A DNA stretch of 64,000 nucleotides from Pseudomonadota bacterium (GTDB taxonomy: Bacteria; Pseudomonadota; Alphaproteobacteria; Sphingomonadales; Sphingomonadaceae): contig JBCBSU010000001.1 in NCBI GenBank assembly GCA_039818985.1, forward strand, positions 894,367-958,366. Reading direction: 5' to 3'. Made by a program: the position numbers and the translations under genes. Positions 1-9,778 of this stretch are shown one piece after another; position 1 is the stretch's first letter; each line of letters opens with the position of its first letter. The notes under the pieces were generated by a model. That model did no database searches. It had not been told where the DNA came from and saw only the letters and a list, made by a program, of their open reading frames with translations.

Positions 1-46
1 CCTTTGGCGCGGCTTTGTATAGACGCACGCGCTTGACCGGCAGTGT

Positions 47-131
47 GCGGGCGTGGCGGAACTGGTAGACGCGCCAGATTTAGGTTCTGGTATCGAAAGG
101 TGTGGGGGTTCGAGTCCCTTCGCCCGCACCA
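47..131 (+). tRNA. tRNA-Leu (anticodon UAG)
   Basis: The acceptor stem pairs GCGGGCG (47-53) with CGCCCGC (121-127), followed by discriminator A and an encoded CCA (129-131). The anticodon stem CCAGA/TCTGG encloses the loop TTTAGGT, giving anticodon UAG, which reads CUA-type leucine codons. The extended variable region fits a class II leucine tRNA. The 46 bases before it hold nothing recognisable. Confidence 0.95.
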
Positions 132-230
132 TTTCACTGCTGCACCTCATATTTGCTCTGGCGCGGATTTTCCGGAACAGGACAGCCTCGCCGCGATGCG
201 CATAACGATACGGAAAGCTGAAGAGACATC

Positions 231-1799
231 ATGCAGATTGTTGAAACCACCAATGAAGGCCTGAAGCGCGCCTATACCATCACCATCACCGCCAAGGATC
301 TTGATGCCCGCGTCGAGACCGAGGTCAAGAAACTGGCGCCGCAGGTCAAGATGCCGGGTTTCCGCCCTGGCAAGGTGCCGCCGAACCTGATCCGCAAAAT
401 GCATGGCGAAGCGCTGGCGCAGGACGCATTGAACAATGCGGTGCGCGAGAGCGTTGACACCACCATTGCCGAGAACAGGCTGCGCCCGGCGATCCAGCCT
501 TCGGTCAATCTCAACGATGATTATGAGCCGGGCAAGGATGCCGAAGTCTCGGTCGAGCTCGAAGTGCTGCCGGAGATCACTGTGCCGTCGCTCGACGATC
601 TCGCGCTTGAGCGTCTGGTGGTCGAGCCCGGAGATGCGGCGATTGACGAGGCGCTGGGCAGGCTGGCGGAAAGCCAGAAGCGTTACGAGACCGCGGCCAA
701 GACGTACAAGGCCAAGCAGGGTGACCAGATCATCATCGATTTCGAGGGCAAGGTTGACGGTGTGCCGTTCGAAGGCGGCAAGGGCGAAGGCATGGCCGTG
801 GTCATCGGCTCGGGTCAGCTTATCCCGGGCTTCGAGGATCAGCTGGTTGGCCTGAAAGCCAATGACGAGACGGTTATCAACGTGACTTTCCCCGAGGATT
901 ACAATGCCGAAAATCTCAAGGGCAAGGACGCAACCTTTGATATTCTCGTTGGCGAGGTAAAGAAGCCGGGCGAAAACACAATCGATGACGAATTTGCCCA
1001 GTCGCTGGGTCTGGAGGACCTCGACAAGCTGCGCGAGCTGATGAAGGGCCAGCTGGAGCAGGAGCTGAACGGCCTGACCCGCACCCATATGAAGCGCAAG
1101 CTGCTCGACCAGTTGGCAGAAGCCCATGATTTTGAGGTGCCGCCGAGCATGGTCGAGGCCGAGTTCAACCAGATATGGCAGCAGCTTGAGCAGGAAGCCG
1201 TCAAGGAAGAAGATCCGGAAGCGGCAAAAGCCGACATGGAGAATGATCGGGACGAATATCGCGATATCGCTGTGCGCCGTGTGCGTCTCGGCCTGCTGCT
1301 CTCCGAGATCGGTCAGGTCAATGGCGTCGAGGTCAGCCAGCAGGAAATGCAGATGCTGATGAGCCAGGCGGCGCAGCAATATCGCCTCGAGGACCGCGAA
1401 AAGTTCATCCAGTATATCCAGCAGGACCAGATGGCTGCCGCCCAGCTGCGCGCGCCGCTCTATGAGGACAAGGTCGTCGACTTCCTGTTCGACAAGGCGG
1501 AGATCAGTGAGAAGACCGTGACCCGTGAGGAACTGGAAGCGGCAATCGAAGCCGAGGATGAGGCCGAAACCAAACCGGCGGCTAAGAAGAAGCCTGCGGC
1601 GAAAAAGACCACGGCCAAAAAGACCACGGCCAAAAAACCAGCGGCGAAGAAAGCACCCGCCAAAAAGGCCCCTGCGAAGAAGCCTGCCGCCAAAAAGCCG
1701 ACAGCGGCGAAAACCGCCACCGCGAAAAAGGCTCCGGCCAAAAAGACTGCGGCGAAAAAGGCACCAGCCAAGAAGCCGGCCGCCAAAAAGGCTGACTGA
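231..1799 (+). CDS. tig: Trigger factor with a histone-H1-like Lys/Ala/Pro tail
   Basis: Ribosome-bound chaperone and peptidyl-prolyl isomerase acting on nascent chains in the cytoplasm. The 522-residue product has the ribosome-docking signature GFRPGKVP at 43-50, an FKBP-type domain at about 155-245 and the C-terminal chaperone domain to about 435. Ordinary trigger factors end there. This one continues with about 75 residues (448-522) made almost only of Lys, Ala, Pro and Thr in AAKK and PAKK units, resembling histone H1 tails; similar tails are, from memory, known in sphingomonad homologues. The ATG follows a purine-rich GAAGAGAC. The gene heads the usual tig-clpP-clpX neighbourhood and is followed by a strong intrinsic terminator. 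Confidence 0.95.
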   Translation: MQIVETTNEGLKRAYTITITAKDLDARVETEVKKLAPQVKMPGFRPGKVPPNLIRKMHGEALAQDALNNAVRESVDTTIAENRLRPAIQPSVNLNDDYEPGKDAEVSVELEVLPEITVPSLDDLALERLVVEPGDAAIDEALGRLAESQKRYETAAKTYKAKQGDQIIIDFEGKVDGVPFEGGKGEGMAVVIGSGQLIPGFEDQLVGLKANDETVINVTFPEDYNAENLKGKDATFDILVGEVKKPGENTIDDEFAQSLGLEDLDKLRELMKGQLEQELNGLTRTHMKRKLLDQLAEAHDFEVPPSMVEAEFNQIWQQLEQEAVKEEDPEAAKADMENDRDEYRDIAVRRVRLGLLLSEIGQVNGVEVSQQEMQMLMSQAAQQYRLEDREKFIQYIQQDQMAAAQLRAPLYEDKVVDFLFDKAEISEKTVTREELEAAIEAEDEAETKPAAKKKPAAKKTTAKKTTAKKPAAKKAPAKKAPAKKPAAKKPTAAKTATAKKAPAKKTAAKKAPAKKPAAKKAD

Positions 1800-1830
1800 G
1801 TTGGCTCAGCGGATCGTGACAGATAAGGAA

Positions 1831-1856
1831 AAGGGGGCCTAAAGCCCCCTTTTTTG
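1831..1856 (+). terminator. Intrinsic terminator of tig
   Basis: Perfect stem AAGGGGGC / GCCCCCTT with loop CTAAA (1839-1843), running straight into a T tract, 31 bp after the tig stop codon. Confidence 0.9.
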
Positions 1857-1859
1857 TAA

Positions 1860-1945
1860 TCGTCATCCCGGACTTGATCCGGGATCTCATACAACAGGCT
1901 GTATAGCTCGGGCCCGTAGATGCTGAAACAAGTCCAGCATGACGA
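1860..1945. repeat. Intergenic palindromic repeat with TCGTCAT ends
   Basis: The outer ends are TCGTCAT (1860-1866) and ATGACGA (1939-1945). Inside is a perfect ATCCCGGA / TCCGGGAT hairpin and a weaker TGCTGAAAC...GTCCAGCA pair. It lies between the tig terminator and the convergent clpP-type gene. The same end sequence bounds the element at 55985-56173, so the two look like one family of dispersed repeats. Confidence 0.7.
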
Positions 1946-1958
1946 CTTCATGAATATC

Positions 1959-2576
1959 TTACTTGAACTTCACCTCGCTCGCGCTCGAGATCACGGTGCC
2001 GAGAATGCCATATTCCTTGGCCTCTTCGGTAGACATCCAGTAATCGCGATCAATGTCCTTGATCACGCGATCATAAGACTGGCCGGTGGCATCGGCAATC
2101 TTGTGTGCGATGCGCTCACGCATCTTGACGATCTCCTGAGCCTGAATGGCAATATCCGAAGCCTTGCCACCGGCACCGCCGGAAGGCTGGTGGATCAGGA
2201 AGCGCGTATTGGGCAGGCAGAAGCGGCGTTCGGGCGGCACCGAGAGGAAGATATGGGTACCGATGCTGGCGACCCAGCCGGTGCCGATCACCGCAACTGG
2301 CGAGCTGATGAAGGCCACCAGGTCATGGATGGTGTCACCCGATTCGACATGGCCGCCGGGGGAGTTGATGATCAGCCGGATCGGGTCGTGGCTGACATGG
2401 TCGAGATAAAGCAGCTGTGCCGATACGCGCTCGGCCAGCTTCTGGTCGACGCCGCCGAAGATCATCACCGTGCGGGTGTCGAGAAACTTGGTCATCATGG
2501 CGCCGGGCAGGGCGGTGTCTTCCTTTTCCTCTTCTTCGGCGCGGAAGATTGGCTGTGACGACGGCAATTCGGTCAT
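1959..2576 (-). CDS. ClpP-like protease subunit (divergent paralogue)
   Basis: Predicted serine protease of the ClpP family, 205 residues from the ATG at 2576, which has AAGGA upstream; an upstream in-frame extension is unlikely to be used. It keeps NSPGG (71-75), the nucleophile in WVASIGTHIF (Ser104), His129 in HQPSGG, and Asp176 or Asp178 in DIDRD, so it should be catalytically competent. It differs from the canonical copy in the Ser region (VASIG rather than AASMG) and has an acidic N-terminal stretch EEEEKED. It is transcribed away from canonical clpP at 2753. It may form mixed rings with that ClpP or pair with another unfoldase; which one cannot be told from sequence. Confidence 0.88.
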   Translation of the reverse strand: MTELPSSQPIFRAEEEEKEDTALPGAMMTKFLDTRTVMIFGGVDQKLAERVSAQLLYLDHVSHDPIRLIINSPGGHVESGDTIHDLVAFISSPVAVIGTGWVASIGTHIFLSVPPERRFCLPNTRFLIHQPSGGAGGKASDIAIQAQEIVKMRERIAHKIADATGQSYDRVIKDIDRDYWMSTEEAKEYGILGTVISSASEVKFK

Positions 2577-2697
2577 GGCTATTGGGTCCTTGCTTATAGC
2601 TGTTTCTTCCCATCTATGCGCGGCACCGCCTGCGGGCAATAGCTGTGCCGCAATATCGGCGATAACCGCCTATAAAATGTCGGATATCCAATCAGGT

Positions 2698-2726
2698 CTT
2701 GATACCATCGGCGATACACCAGATAT
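2698..2726 (+). promoter_or_regulatory. Possible RpoH-type (heat-shock) promoter of clpP
   Basis: CTTGATA (2698-2704), a 14-base spacer, then CCAGATAT resembles the sigma-32 pattern CTTGAA-N-CCCCATnT. It lies about 30 bp before the clpP ribosome-binding site. The match is imperfect in the -10 part, so this is only a candidate; clpP is a classical RpoH target and rpoH lies in this window. Confidence 0.3.
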
Positions 2727-2752
2727 AGGCATCAAAGAAAAAAGGACCTTTC

Positions 2753-3400
2753 ATGAATCCCTTCGACAATGGCGATTTTATGACGCCAATTCGCGATGCT
2801 CTTGTTCCCATGGTTGTCGAGCAGTCGAACCGCGGTGAGCGCTCTTTCGATATTTTCTCGCGGTTGCTGCGCGAGCGCATCATCTTCGTCACCGGCGGCG
2901 TTGAGGACAATATGGCCTCGCTGGTGGTGGCGCAGCTGCTGTTCCTTGAGTCGGAAAATCCGAAGAAGGACGTGTTCATGTACATCAATTCTCCGGGCGG
3001 TGTTGTGACCGCGGGCATGGCGATCCACGACACCATGCAATATATCCGTCCGCGCGTCGGCACCGTCTGTGTCGGCCAGGCGGCGAGCATGGGCAGTTTC
3101 CTGCTCGCGGCGGGTGAACCCGGCATGCGTGTCGCTCTGTCCAATGCCAGGGTGATGGTGCATCAGCCTTCCGGCGGCGCGCGCGGCATGGCTTCGGACA
3201 TCGAAATCCAGGCACAGGAAATATTGCGCATCCGCAAACGGATGAACGACCTTTATGCGCAATATACCGGCAAGCCGCTGAAGGAGATCGAAGAGGCGAT
3301 GGATCGCGACACCTTCCTCGAAGCCGATGAGGCCAAGGCCTTTGGCATCGTCGATGAGGTATTCGACAAGCGGCCCAAACCGGTGGATGACGACGCCTGA
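2753..3400 (+). CDS. clpP: ATP-dependent Clp protease proteolytic subunit
   Basis: Canonical 215-residue ClpP, forming the tetradecameric chamber that degrades substrates delivered by ClpX or ClpA. NSPGG lies at 79-83, the nucleophile Ser112 in QAASMGS, His137 in HQPSGG, and Asp184/Asp186 in MDRDTF. The ATG follows AAAGGACC. It is divergent from the second clpP-like gene and 184 bp upstream of clpX, the usual arrangement for this protease. Confidence 0.96.
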   Translation: MNPFDNGDFMTPIRDALVPMVVEQSNRGERSFDIFSRLLRERIIFVTGGVEDNMASLVVAQLLFLESENPKKDVFMYINSPGGVVTAGMAIHDTMQYIRPRVGTVCVGQAASMGSFLLAAGEPGMRVALSNARVMVHQPSGGARGMASDIEIQAQEILRIRKRMNDLYAQYTGKPLKEIEEAMDRDTFLEADEAKAFGIVDEVFDKRPKPVDDDA

Positions 3401-3584
3401 TCGAGCGGTTGGTCGCGATTGGCGGTCACCGTCTTTGCACATTTTGCTGTCGGCGATCAGCCGGGATTAAGATTCTTCTGCTAGCAAATAGCGCTGGCCG
3501 TGATGGCCACTTAATCTGTTGAAATATCCCGTCAGCGTCTTACGATGGCGGATGGCCCTGAATATAGCGGGCATGGGAAATGTT

Positions 3585-4856
3585 ATGACGAAACTGAGCG
3601 GATCTGACTCCAAGAGCACATTATACTGCTCCTTTTGCGGCAAATCGCAGCATGAGGTCCGCAAGCTTATTGCCGGTCCGACGGTGTTCATCTGCGATGA
3701 ATGCGTCGAGCTGTGCAACGATATTATTCGCGAGGAAACCAAGGCGGGCACCGTCGGTCGCAAGGATGGCGGCGTACCCAGCCCGCAGGAGATCTGCGAC
3801 ACGCTGGACAATTATGTCATCGGCCAGGACCGTGCCAAGCGGGTGCTGTCAGTCGCTGTGCACAACCACTACAAGCGGCTCAACCATGCCGGCAAGGCCG
3901 ATGATGTCGAACTCGCCAAGTCGAACATCCTGCTGGTCGGACCGACCGGTTGCGGCAAGACGCTGCTGGCACAGACGCTGGCGCGCACTTTTGACGTGCC
4001 GTTCACCATGGCCGATGCGACGACACTGACCGAAGCCGGTTATGTCGGCGAGGATGTCGAGAACATCATCCTCAAGCTGCTGCAGGCTTCCGACTATAAT
4101 GTCGAAAAGGCGCAGCGGGGCATTGTCTATATCGACGAGATCGACAAGATCAGCCGCAAGGCCGAAAACCCGTCCATCACCCGCGATGTTTCGGGCGAGG
4201 GCGTGCAGCAGGCGCTGCTCAAGCTAATGGAGGGGACCACCGCCAGTGTGCCGCCCCAGGGTGGTCGCAAGCATCCGCAGCAGGAATTCCTGCAGGTTGA
4301 CACCACTAACATATTGTTCATTTGCGGCGGTGCCTTTGCCGGGTTGGAAAAGATCATCGCCGACCGGCTGGAAGGCAAATCCATTGGCTTTGGCGCGCAT
4401 GTGGCAACACCGGAAGAGCGCAAGGTCGGTGAATTGCTGAAAGATGGCGAGCCAGAAGACCTGCTGAAATTCGGTTTGATTCCGGAATTTGTCGGTCGCC
4501 TGCCAGTGATTGCAACGCTGGAAGACCTGGATGTCGACGCTCTGGTGAAGATCCTGCGCGATCCGAAAAATGCTCTGGTCAAGCAATATGCCAAGTTGTT
4601 CAATCTGGAGAATATCGGCCTGACCTTCACCGAGGACGCGCTCGAGGCGATTGCCAAAAAGGCGATCGAGCGCAAAACCGGCGCGCGTGGTCTGCGTTCG
4701 ATTGTCGAGGCGATATTGCTCGATACCATGTTCGACCTGCCCGAAATGGAAGGGGTCGACGAGATTGTCATCGACAAGGATGTGGTCGAGGGCCGCAAGG
4801 CGCCGGTGCAGGTGTTCGCCAACAAGGATAAGGTCGAAGCCGACGACGCCGCCTGA
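3585..4856 (+). CDS. clpX: ATP-dependent Clp protease ATP-binding subunit ClpX
   Basis: AAA+ unfoldase that feeds substrates to ClpP. With the start at 3585 the product is 423 residues, the normal ClpX length; starts upstream at 3519 or 3573 would add residues lacking family character. Visible are the Cys4 zinc-binding domain (Cys15, Cys18, Cys37, Cys40), Walker A GPTGCGKT (119-126), pore loop GYVGED (152-157), Walker B IDEID (183-187) and the ClpP-docking loop IGF (267-269). It follows clpP in the same direction. No clear intrinsic terminator follows it. Confidence 0.96.
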   Translation: MTKLSGSDSKSTLYCSFCGKSQHEVRKLIAGPTVFICDECVELCNDIIREETKAGTVGRKDGGVPSPQEICDTLDNYVIGQDRAKRVLSVAVHNHYKRLNHAGKADDVELAKSNILLVGPTGCGKTLLAQTLARTFDVPFTMADATTLTEAGYVGEDVENIILKLLQASDYNVEKAQRGIVYIDEIDKISRKAENPSITRDVSGEGVQQALLKLMEGTTASVPPQGGRKHPQQEFLQVDTTNILFICGGAFAGLEKIIADRLEGKSIGFGAHVATPEERKVGELLKDGEPEDLLKFGLIPEFVGRLPVIATLEDLDVDALVKILRDPKNALVKQYAKLFNLENIGLTFTEDALEAIAKKAIERKTGARGLRSIVEAILLDTMFDLPEMEGVDEIVIDKDVVEGRKAPVQVFANKDKVEADDAA

Positions 4857-5378
4857 GCGGCGCCGCTTCCATTATTCCAGCGAATCGCCAGTCGCTTGTC
4901 GGCAGAGCGAGTCGTGCTTCGAATATCGTAATCCATTCCATCTGATGCCCATGCTTCTTGGCCCTGTGCGTAAGAGTTATCCGTAAAGGCCGGTCGCTAT
5001 GCGCTGACAAGGCGCGGCCAGCTGTGGCACGGGACCATTATTTTACACTCCTTTGCACGCGCTCTGCACATATCAGCCCTGAGCGTTGTATTTTTGCCGC
5101 ACATCACTGCAAATCTTGCCGCAGTGCAATAATCCGCCTTGCGCAGCTATCCAGCAGCAGCATGCTATCATATAAATTTATCATATGAATCATGTATTTA
5201 ATCTATTATTACAGAAGCTTCGCAATGGCGTAATATATCATATTGCTACTGTAATATTGGTGTCACAAAAAAGCATCGCTTTTGTCTTTTTCGCTCTCTA
5301 GAGCGCCTCCTGACTCAAATACGGGTGAGTTTCATTCGTGCCGGCGCGGTGGGCGTCGGCCTCCTAAGGGGAAATGAC
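4857..5378. other. 522-bp gap between clpX and the TonB receptor
   Basis: No convincing gene. The first half is of ordinary composition with only short unsupported reading frames. From about 5120 to 5300 it becomes markedly AT-rich (runs such as TAATATATCATATTG), as expected for a promoter or control region of the highly structured receptor gene downstream. No specific operator could be assigned. Confidence 0.6.
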
Positions 5379-8300
5379 ATGCAATTACGCTATTATCTGG
5401 CGGCCAGTGCCGCCTCGCTTTCTTTGGCTTGCGGACTGGCCACACCGGCTGCCGCACAGCAGATCGTTTCCGGTATCGAAGGTACCGTTAACGACGAATC
5501 GGGTCAGCCCATCAGCGGTGCGACGGTGACCATCACCGATACGCGTACCGGCTCGACCCGCACCAGCAGCACCGGTGCCGATGGCCGTTTCCGTTCGGAC
5601 AACCTGGTTACCGGTGGTCCTTACACCATCACCGCAACAGCCCCGGGCTTTGAGGGCCAGTCGGTCGAGGAACAGTTCCTCACCCTGCAGGGTAACAAGC
5701 AATATCGTTTCAATCTGACCTCGGGCGCCGATGCCGATATTATCGTCGTCAGTGCGGCGCGCGCCAATGTGTCGCAGCTCGCTGTTGGTCCGGGTCAGTC
5801 CTTCGGCATTGAAACGCTGGAAGGCTTCCCGTCGATTTCGCGTGACGTTCGCGACATCATCCGTATCGACCCGCGCGTCAGCCTTGACCGCGCCAACGAG
5901 GTCGACCGTATCTCCTGTCTCGGTGGCAATGACCGGTCCAACGTGTTCACCGTTGACGGCATCGTCCAGGCTGACGTTTTCGGCCTGAACGGCACGCCGT
6001 TCGCTGCGCGTAACTCACTGCCGCTGCCATTCGATGCGATCCGTGAAACTTCGGTTGAATTCGCGCCGTTCGACGTGGAATATTCCGACTTTACCGGTTG
6101 CGCCATCAACGTTGTGACCAAATCGGGTCAGAATGAATTCCATGGCAGTGCCTTCTACACCTTCACCAACCAGGATATTCGCGGCGACCAGGCAGGCAGC
6201 TCGCCTTCCGTCGTACCGCCTTTTGAAGAGCAGCGCTGGGGCGCCACGCTTTCGGGTCCGATCATCAAGGATCGCCTGTTCTTCTTCGCCGGCTATGAAG
6301 AAACCGATCTCGGCAATGCCAATGAAGACGGTCCGTTCGGCAGCGGTTTCCCGAATGAAGAGAATTTCGTCACCCAGGCACAGTTTGACGAATTCTCGCA
6401 GATCGCCCGTGATGTATACGGCATTGAGACTGGTGGTTTCCCGACAAATCTGCCCGAATCAAGCGTCCGCTATTTCGGTCGTCTCGACTGGTACATCAAT
6501 GACCGGCATCGTCTGGAAGGTACCTATCAACGTCTTGAAGAAACCAATGTCGAAGATGACTTTGGCGGCCAGAACCTGACCGGTCTCAACAGCTTCGAGG
6601 ATGAAGGTACGGTTTCCGACTATTTCTCGCTCCGTCTGTTCTCCGAGTGGAGTGACACGGTTTCGACCGAACTGCGTCTGTCACGCGCCGATGTCGGTGA
6701 CGTTCAGGGCCCGGTCGGTGGTGGTGAAGCCCAGTCGGCCAACCCGATTACCCGTCTGGCCGTAGGCGTCACGCCGGTTGCCGGCCAGACCACGCAGAAC
6801 GGTGTTCTCTCGACCGGCCCTGGTATCTTCCGCTCGGCCAACCAGCTCGACACCCAGATCGACCAGGCGCGTTTCCTGATGAATGTCGACTTTGGCGACC
6901 ACAACTTGAAGATCGGTGCCGAAGCCAATCTGCTCGAAGTGTTCAATCTGTTCGCCATCAACGCTACGGGCACGATCTACTTCCGCAATCTGGATGACTT
7001 CCGCAACGGTATCGTTGCCAGCGGCGGTTTTGCCAGCGTTTTCGGCGATGTCGCCGATGAACTGGCTGCCGGCAACCTTGGTGGTGCGACCATTCGTTCC
7101 ACGCCAACCGGTGATATCAATGAAGCGGCTGCTCTGTTCGAGCGTCAGATCTACTCTTTCTACATTCAGGACGAGTGGCAGGTGAGCGATCAACTGACAC
7201 TGAACATCGGTGCCCGTGCGCAGATCTATGACGGTGATGCCCCGCGCAACAACCCGTCTTTCGTTCAGCGCTTCGGCTTCAGCAACGCCAACCCGTTCAG
7301 TAACCTCGATCCGCTGCTGATGCCGCGACTGGCTGCGACCTATAATTTCGATGATGCCGGTTTCTTCAGCAACAGCAAGCTGACCGCAGGTGTTGGTCTG
7401 TTCACCGGCGGTGACCCGGTGGTGTTCTTCTCCAACGCCTTCTCGAATGACGGTTTCGCATCGGTTGATGGTGATACGTTCGACGGTGAATGCGCAGGCT
7501 TCACCAATGCGGATGGCAGCTTCAGCGTTCTCGACGGCAACGGCAACTTCACCGGCTTCCCGGGATGCGCGGTTCAGGCAGCGTCCAACAGCGCTGCTGC
7601 CGGTGGTGGTGACCTGCAGTCGACCGATCCGAACCTGGAGAACCCGACCGTATGGCGCGCCAATCTCGGCTTCTCATCGACCATTGGTACGGATACCGGT
7701 TTCTTCTCCGGCTGGAATATGACCCTCGACTATATCTATTCGCGGTTCAACAACCCGCTGAACTTTGTCGATCTGGTCCAGACACCCAACATCACCCAGG
7801 GCCTGAACGGTTTCACCGTCGATGGCCGTCCGATCCTTGCAGCAATCGATCCGCTGCGTAATGGTTGTGATGCCCGGCTTGTCGGAACCGGTGGCACGCC
7901 GCCGACCTACACCAATGTGTCTCCGGCCTGTTTCGGTACCCGTCTGGATGACTTTATCCAGCTGACCAACGGTCGTGATTTCGACAGCCATGTGGCCTCG
8001 TTCACTCTGGCCAAGCGGTTCGGTCGGGGCATCTTCACCGAAGGCGGCAGTGTCAATGTCAGCTTCGGCTATGCCTTCACCGACTCGACCAACTTCCGTA
8101 ATGTCGGCAGCTCGACCGCAACGTCGAACTTCGACGTTACCGCGGCGTTCGACCGTCAGAACCCGGCCAACGCGACCTCCAACTTCGAAACGCGTCACAA
8201 CATCACCTTTGCGACGAATTTCCGGGAGGAATTCTTCGAGGGTTACCAGACCGGCTTCGGCCTGTTCTTCCAGGCACGTTCGGGCCGTCCGTACAGCCTG

Positions 8301-8903
8301 ACCTTCGATGGCGGTGGCGACTTTGCCGACAGCTCTTCGGGTAACGACAATGCCCTGCTTTACATCCCGACGGGCATCAGTGATCCGAACATCGCACCGC
8401 CGATTTTCGACACTATGGGTAACCAGATTGGCGGTTCCGATCTGGCTGCGGTACAGGCACTGGTCGACTATCTCGCCAACAATACCAATGGCGTTGCCGA
8501 ACAGTGTAACTTCACGCCGGGTATGACGATCCGTCGTAACACCTGTCGCAATGACTGGGTGTTCGATCTCGACTTCCGCTTCAGTCAGGAGCTGCCCGGA
8601 CCGGGCTCGTTCTTCGGTGTCGACGATCGCATCACCCTGTATCTCGACTTCGACAACTTCCTGAACTTCATCGACTCGGATGCCAATGTGTTCCGCACAC
8701 GCAACCAGTTCGTTGATCTGGTCGAAGCCGGCAACAATCTGGATGATCCGAACAGCGCTGATCCTGACGACCGTATCAACGTTCCGGCCGTCGACAATCA
8801 GGGCCGTTATGTCATCAGCGGCTTCAGCCCTGACGACCAGGAATTTATCGGTTTCTCGGCTTCGGTATGGCGCATCCAGCTGGGTGTCCGTTACGAATTC
8901 TGA
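5379..8903 (+). CDS. Oar-like TonB-dependent receptor
   Basis: Outer-membrane active-transport receptor of 1174 residues. The start at 5379 follows AAGGGGAAATGAC and gives a clean signal peptide ending in PAAAQQ at about 25-27. Next comes a carboxypeptidase-regulatory-like beta-sandwich (about 28-120; GTVNDESGQPISGATV), then the plug (about 130-260; DRSNVFTVDGIV) and a long beta barrel ending in the typical aromatic C-terminus VRYEF. This order is that of the Oar family of TonB receptors. Substrate unknown; no TonB, ExbB or dedicated transporter lies nearby. It stands alone between a long AT-rich leader and a strong terminator, suggesting its own regulation. Confidence 0.9.
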   Translation: MQLRYYLAASAASLSLACGLATPAAAQQIVSGIEGTVNDESGQPISGATVTITDTRTGSTRTSSTGADGRFRSDNLVTGGPYTITATAPGFEGQSVEEQFLTLQGNKQYRFNLTSGADADIIVVSAARANVSQLAVGPGQSFGIETLEGFPSISRDVRDIIRIDPRVSLDRANEVDRISCLGGNDRSNVFTVDGIVQADVFGLNGTPFAARNSLPLPFDAIRETSVEFAPFDVEYSDFTGCAINVVTKSGQNEFHGSAFYTFTNQDIRGDQAGSSPSVVPPFEEQRWGATLSGPIIKDRLFFFAGYEETDLGNANEDGPFGSGFPNEENFVTQAQFDEFSQIARDVYGIETGGFPTNLPESSVRYFGRLDWYINDRHRLEGTYQRLEETNVEDDFGGQNLTGLNSFEDEGTVSDYFSLRLFSEWSDTVSTELRLSRADVGDVQGPVGGGEAQSANPITRLAVGVTPVAGQTTQNGVLSTGPGIFRSANQLDTQIDQARFLMNVDFGDHNLKIGAEANLLEVFNLFAINATGTIYFRNLDDFRNGIVASGGFASVFGDVADELAAGNLGGATIRSTPTGDINEAAALFERQIYSFYIQDEWQVSDQLTLNIGARAQIYDGDAPRNNPSFVQRFGFSNANPFSNLDPLLMPRLAATYNFDDAGFFSNSKLTAGVGLFTGGDPVVFFSNAFSNDGFASVDGDTFDGECAGFTNADGSFSVLDGNGNFTGFPGCAVQAASNSAAAGGGDLQSTDPNLENPTVWRANLGFSSTIGTDTGFFSGWNMTLDYIYSRFNNPLNFVDLVQTPNITQGLNGFTVDGRPILAAIDPLRNGCDARLVGTGGTPPTYTNVSPACFGTRLDDFIQLTNGRDFDSHVASFTLAKRFGRGIFTEGGSVNVSFGYAFTDSTNFRNVGSSTATSNFDVTAAFDRQNPANATSNFETRHNITFATNFREEFFEGYQTGFGLFFQARSGRPYSLTFDGGGDFADSSSGNDNALLYIPTGISDPNIAPPIFDTMGNQIGGSDLAAVQALVDYLANNTNGVAEQCNFTPGMTIRRNTCRNDWVFDLDFRFSQELPGPGSFFGVDDRITLYLDFDNFLNFIDSDANVFRTRNQFVDLVEAGNNLDDPNSADPDDRINVPAVDNQGRYVISGFSPDDQEFIGFSASVWRIQLGVRYEF

Positions 8904-8928
8904 TCTGACCGTAACCCCACAGACAAAA

Positions 8929-8963
8929 GGCGCGGGAGGGCAACCTCTCGCGCCTTTTTCTTT
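8929..8963 (+). terminator. Intrinsic terminator of the TonB receptor gene
   Basis: GGCGCGGGAGG (8929-8939), loop GCAA, CCTCTCGCGCC (8944-8954), then TTTTTC. The near-perfect 11-bp stem with a T run ends the receptor transcript before the convergent mtgA. Confidence 0.88.
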
Positions 8964-8997
8964 GTCTCTATGCGGGCTGTTGTCGCGGCTGCGGCGA

Positions 8998-9687
8998 TCA
9001 GCGGGCGCAGCTGTCGAGTTTGTCGCGCTGCACCACCGCGATCCGGGCGGCAATGGTGTTGCCATAGCGTCGGGTAAAGCCGGTCGGATTGATCACCGCA
9101 CGTTCTTTGGGCAGCGGCAGCGCCGCGGCCATACGCGCCGCTTCGCTGCGGCTGAGACTGGAAGCGCCCTTGTTGAAATAGCGCTGCGCCCCGGCCTCGA
9201 CGCCATAGGTACCGATGCCGGTCTCGGCGATGTTGAGATACACCTCCATGATCCGCTCTTTGCCCCAGATCTGTTCGATCAAAAGCGTGAACCATGCCTC
9301 CAGCGCCTTGCGCACATAACCGCCATCCTGCCACAGAAAGACATTTTTTGCGGTCTGCTGGCTGATTGTCGAAGCGCCACGAAGGCGTCCGCCCTTGGCA
9401 TTGCGTTCCATGGCTTCGACGATCGCCTCCTGGTCGAATCCGTTATGGCTGCAAAACTTGCTGTCTTCGGCCGCAATAACAGCGGAAACCATATCGCGAT
9501 CGATATTGCCGATATTGGACCATTGCCGCGTCGCTCCGTTGGTGTCGGTCAGCATGGTGATGGTGGTCGGCGGATTGACGAATTTGAACAGCAGCACCAA
9601 TGCAAGCGACAACAGCACGAAATAGAGGATCAGCTTGAGGACCAGACCGATGAAACGCCGCAACAGACCGGGAGGGTTCCTGCTCAT
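8998..9687 (-). CDS. mtgA: Monofunctional peptidoglycan glycosyltransferase
   Basis: GT51 family enzyme that polymerises lipid II into glycan strands in the periplasm without transpeptidation. A membrane anchor lies at about 12-36; catalytic Glu74 lies in AAEDSKFCSHNGFD, and GASTISQQTAKN (104-115) and GKERIMEVYLN follow as family signatures. The start at 9687 gives 229 residues. Upstream in-frame starts at 9705 and 9720 exist, but the one at 9720 falls inside the rpoH terminator hairpin, so the shorter form is preferred with some doubt. It lies directly after rpoH in the same direction. Confidence 0.9.
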   Translation of the reverse strand: MSRNPPGLLRRFIGLVLKLILYFVLLSLALVLLFKFVNPPTTITMLTDTNGATRQWSNIGNIDRDMVSAVIAAEDSKFCSHNGFDQEAIVEAMERNAKGGRLRGASTISQQTAKNVFLWQDGGYVRKALEAWFTLLIEQIWGKERIMEVYLNIAETGIGTYGVEAGAQRYFNKGASSLSRSEAARMAAALPLPKERAVINPTGFTRRYGNTIAARIAVVQRDKLDSCAR

Positions 9688-9709
9688 TGTTTCAAGGACG
9701 TGCATATGC

Positions 9710-9746
9710 GCAAAGGGCATGGCCCCGATGGAGCCATGCCCTTTGC
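9710..9746 (-). terminator. Hairpin after rpoH
   Basis: Perfect 14-bp inverted repeat GCAAAGGGCATGGC / GCCATGCCCTTTGC with a 9-base loop (9724-9732), 33 bp downstream of the rpoH stop codon on the minus strand. The stem is strong but the T tract is poor, so it may be a partial terminator, attenuator or mRNA end stabiliser rather than a complete stop. Confidence 0.6.
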
Positions 9747-9778
9747 AATTATTGGTGCTGTGTGCTTGACGCCTGCAC

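Noticed and set aside
4958-5188. 76-residue open frame in the clpX-TonB receptor gap
   Set aside because: No ribosome-binding site, odd composition, and it runs into the AT-rich control region.
7674-9065. Long leftward open frame opposite the TonB receptor and mtgA
   Set aside because: It is the antisense shadow of a well-supported outer-membrane receptor; no domain, start signal or signal peptide is visible.
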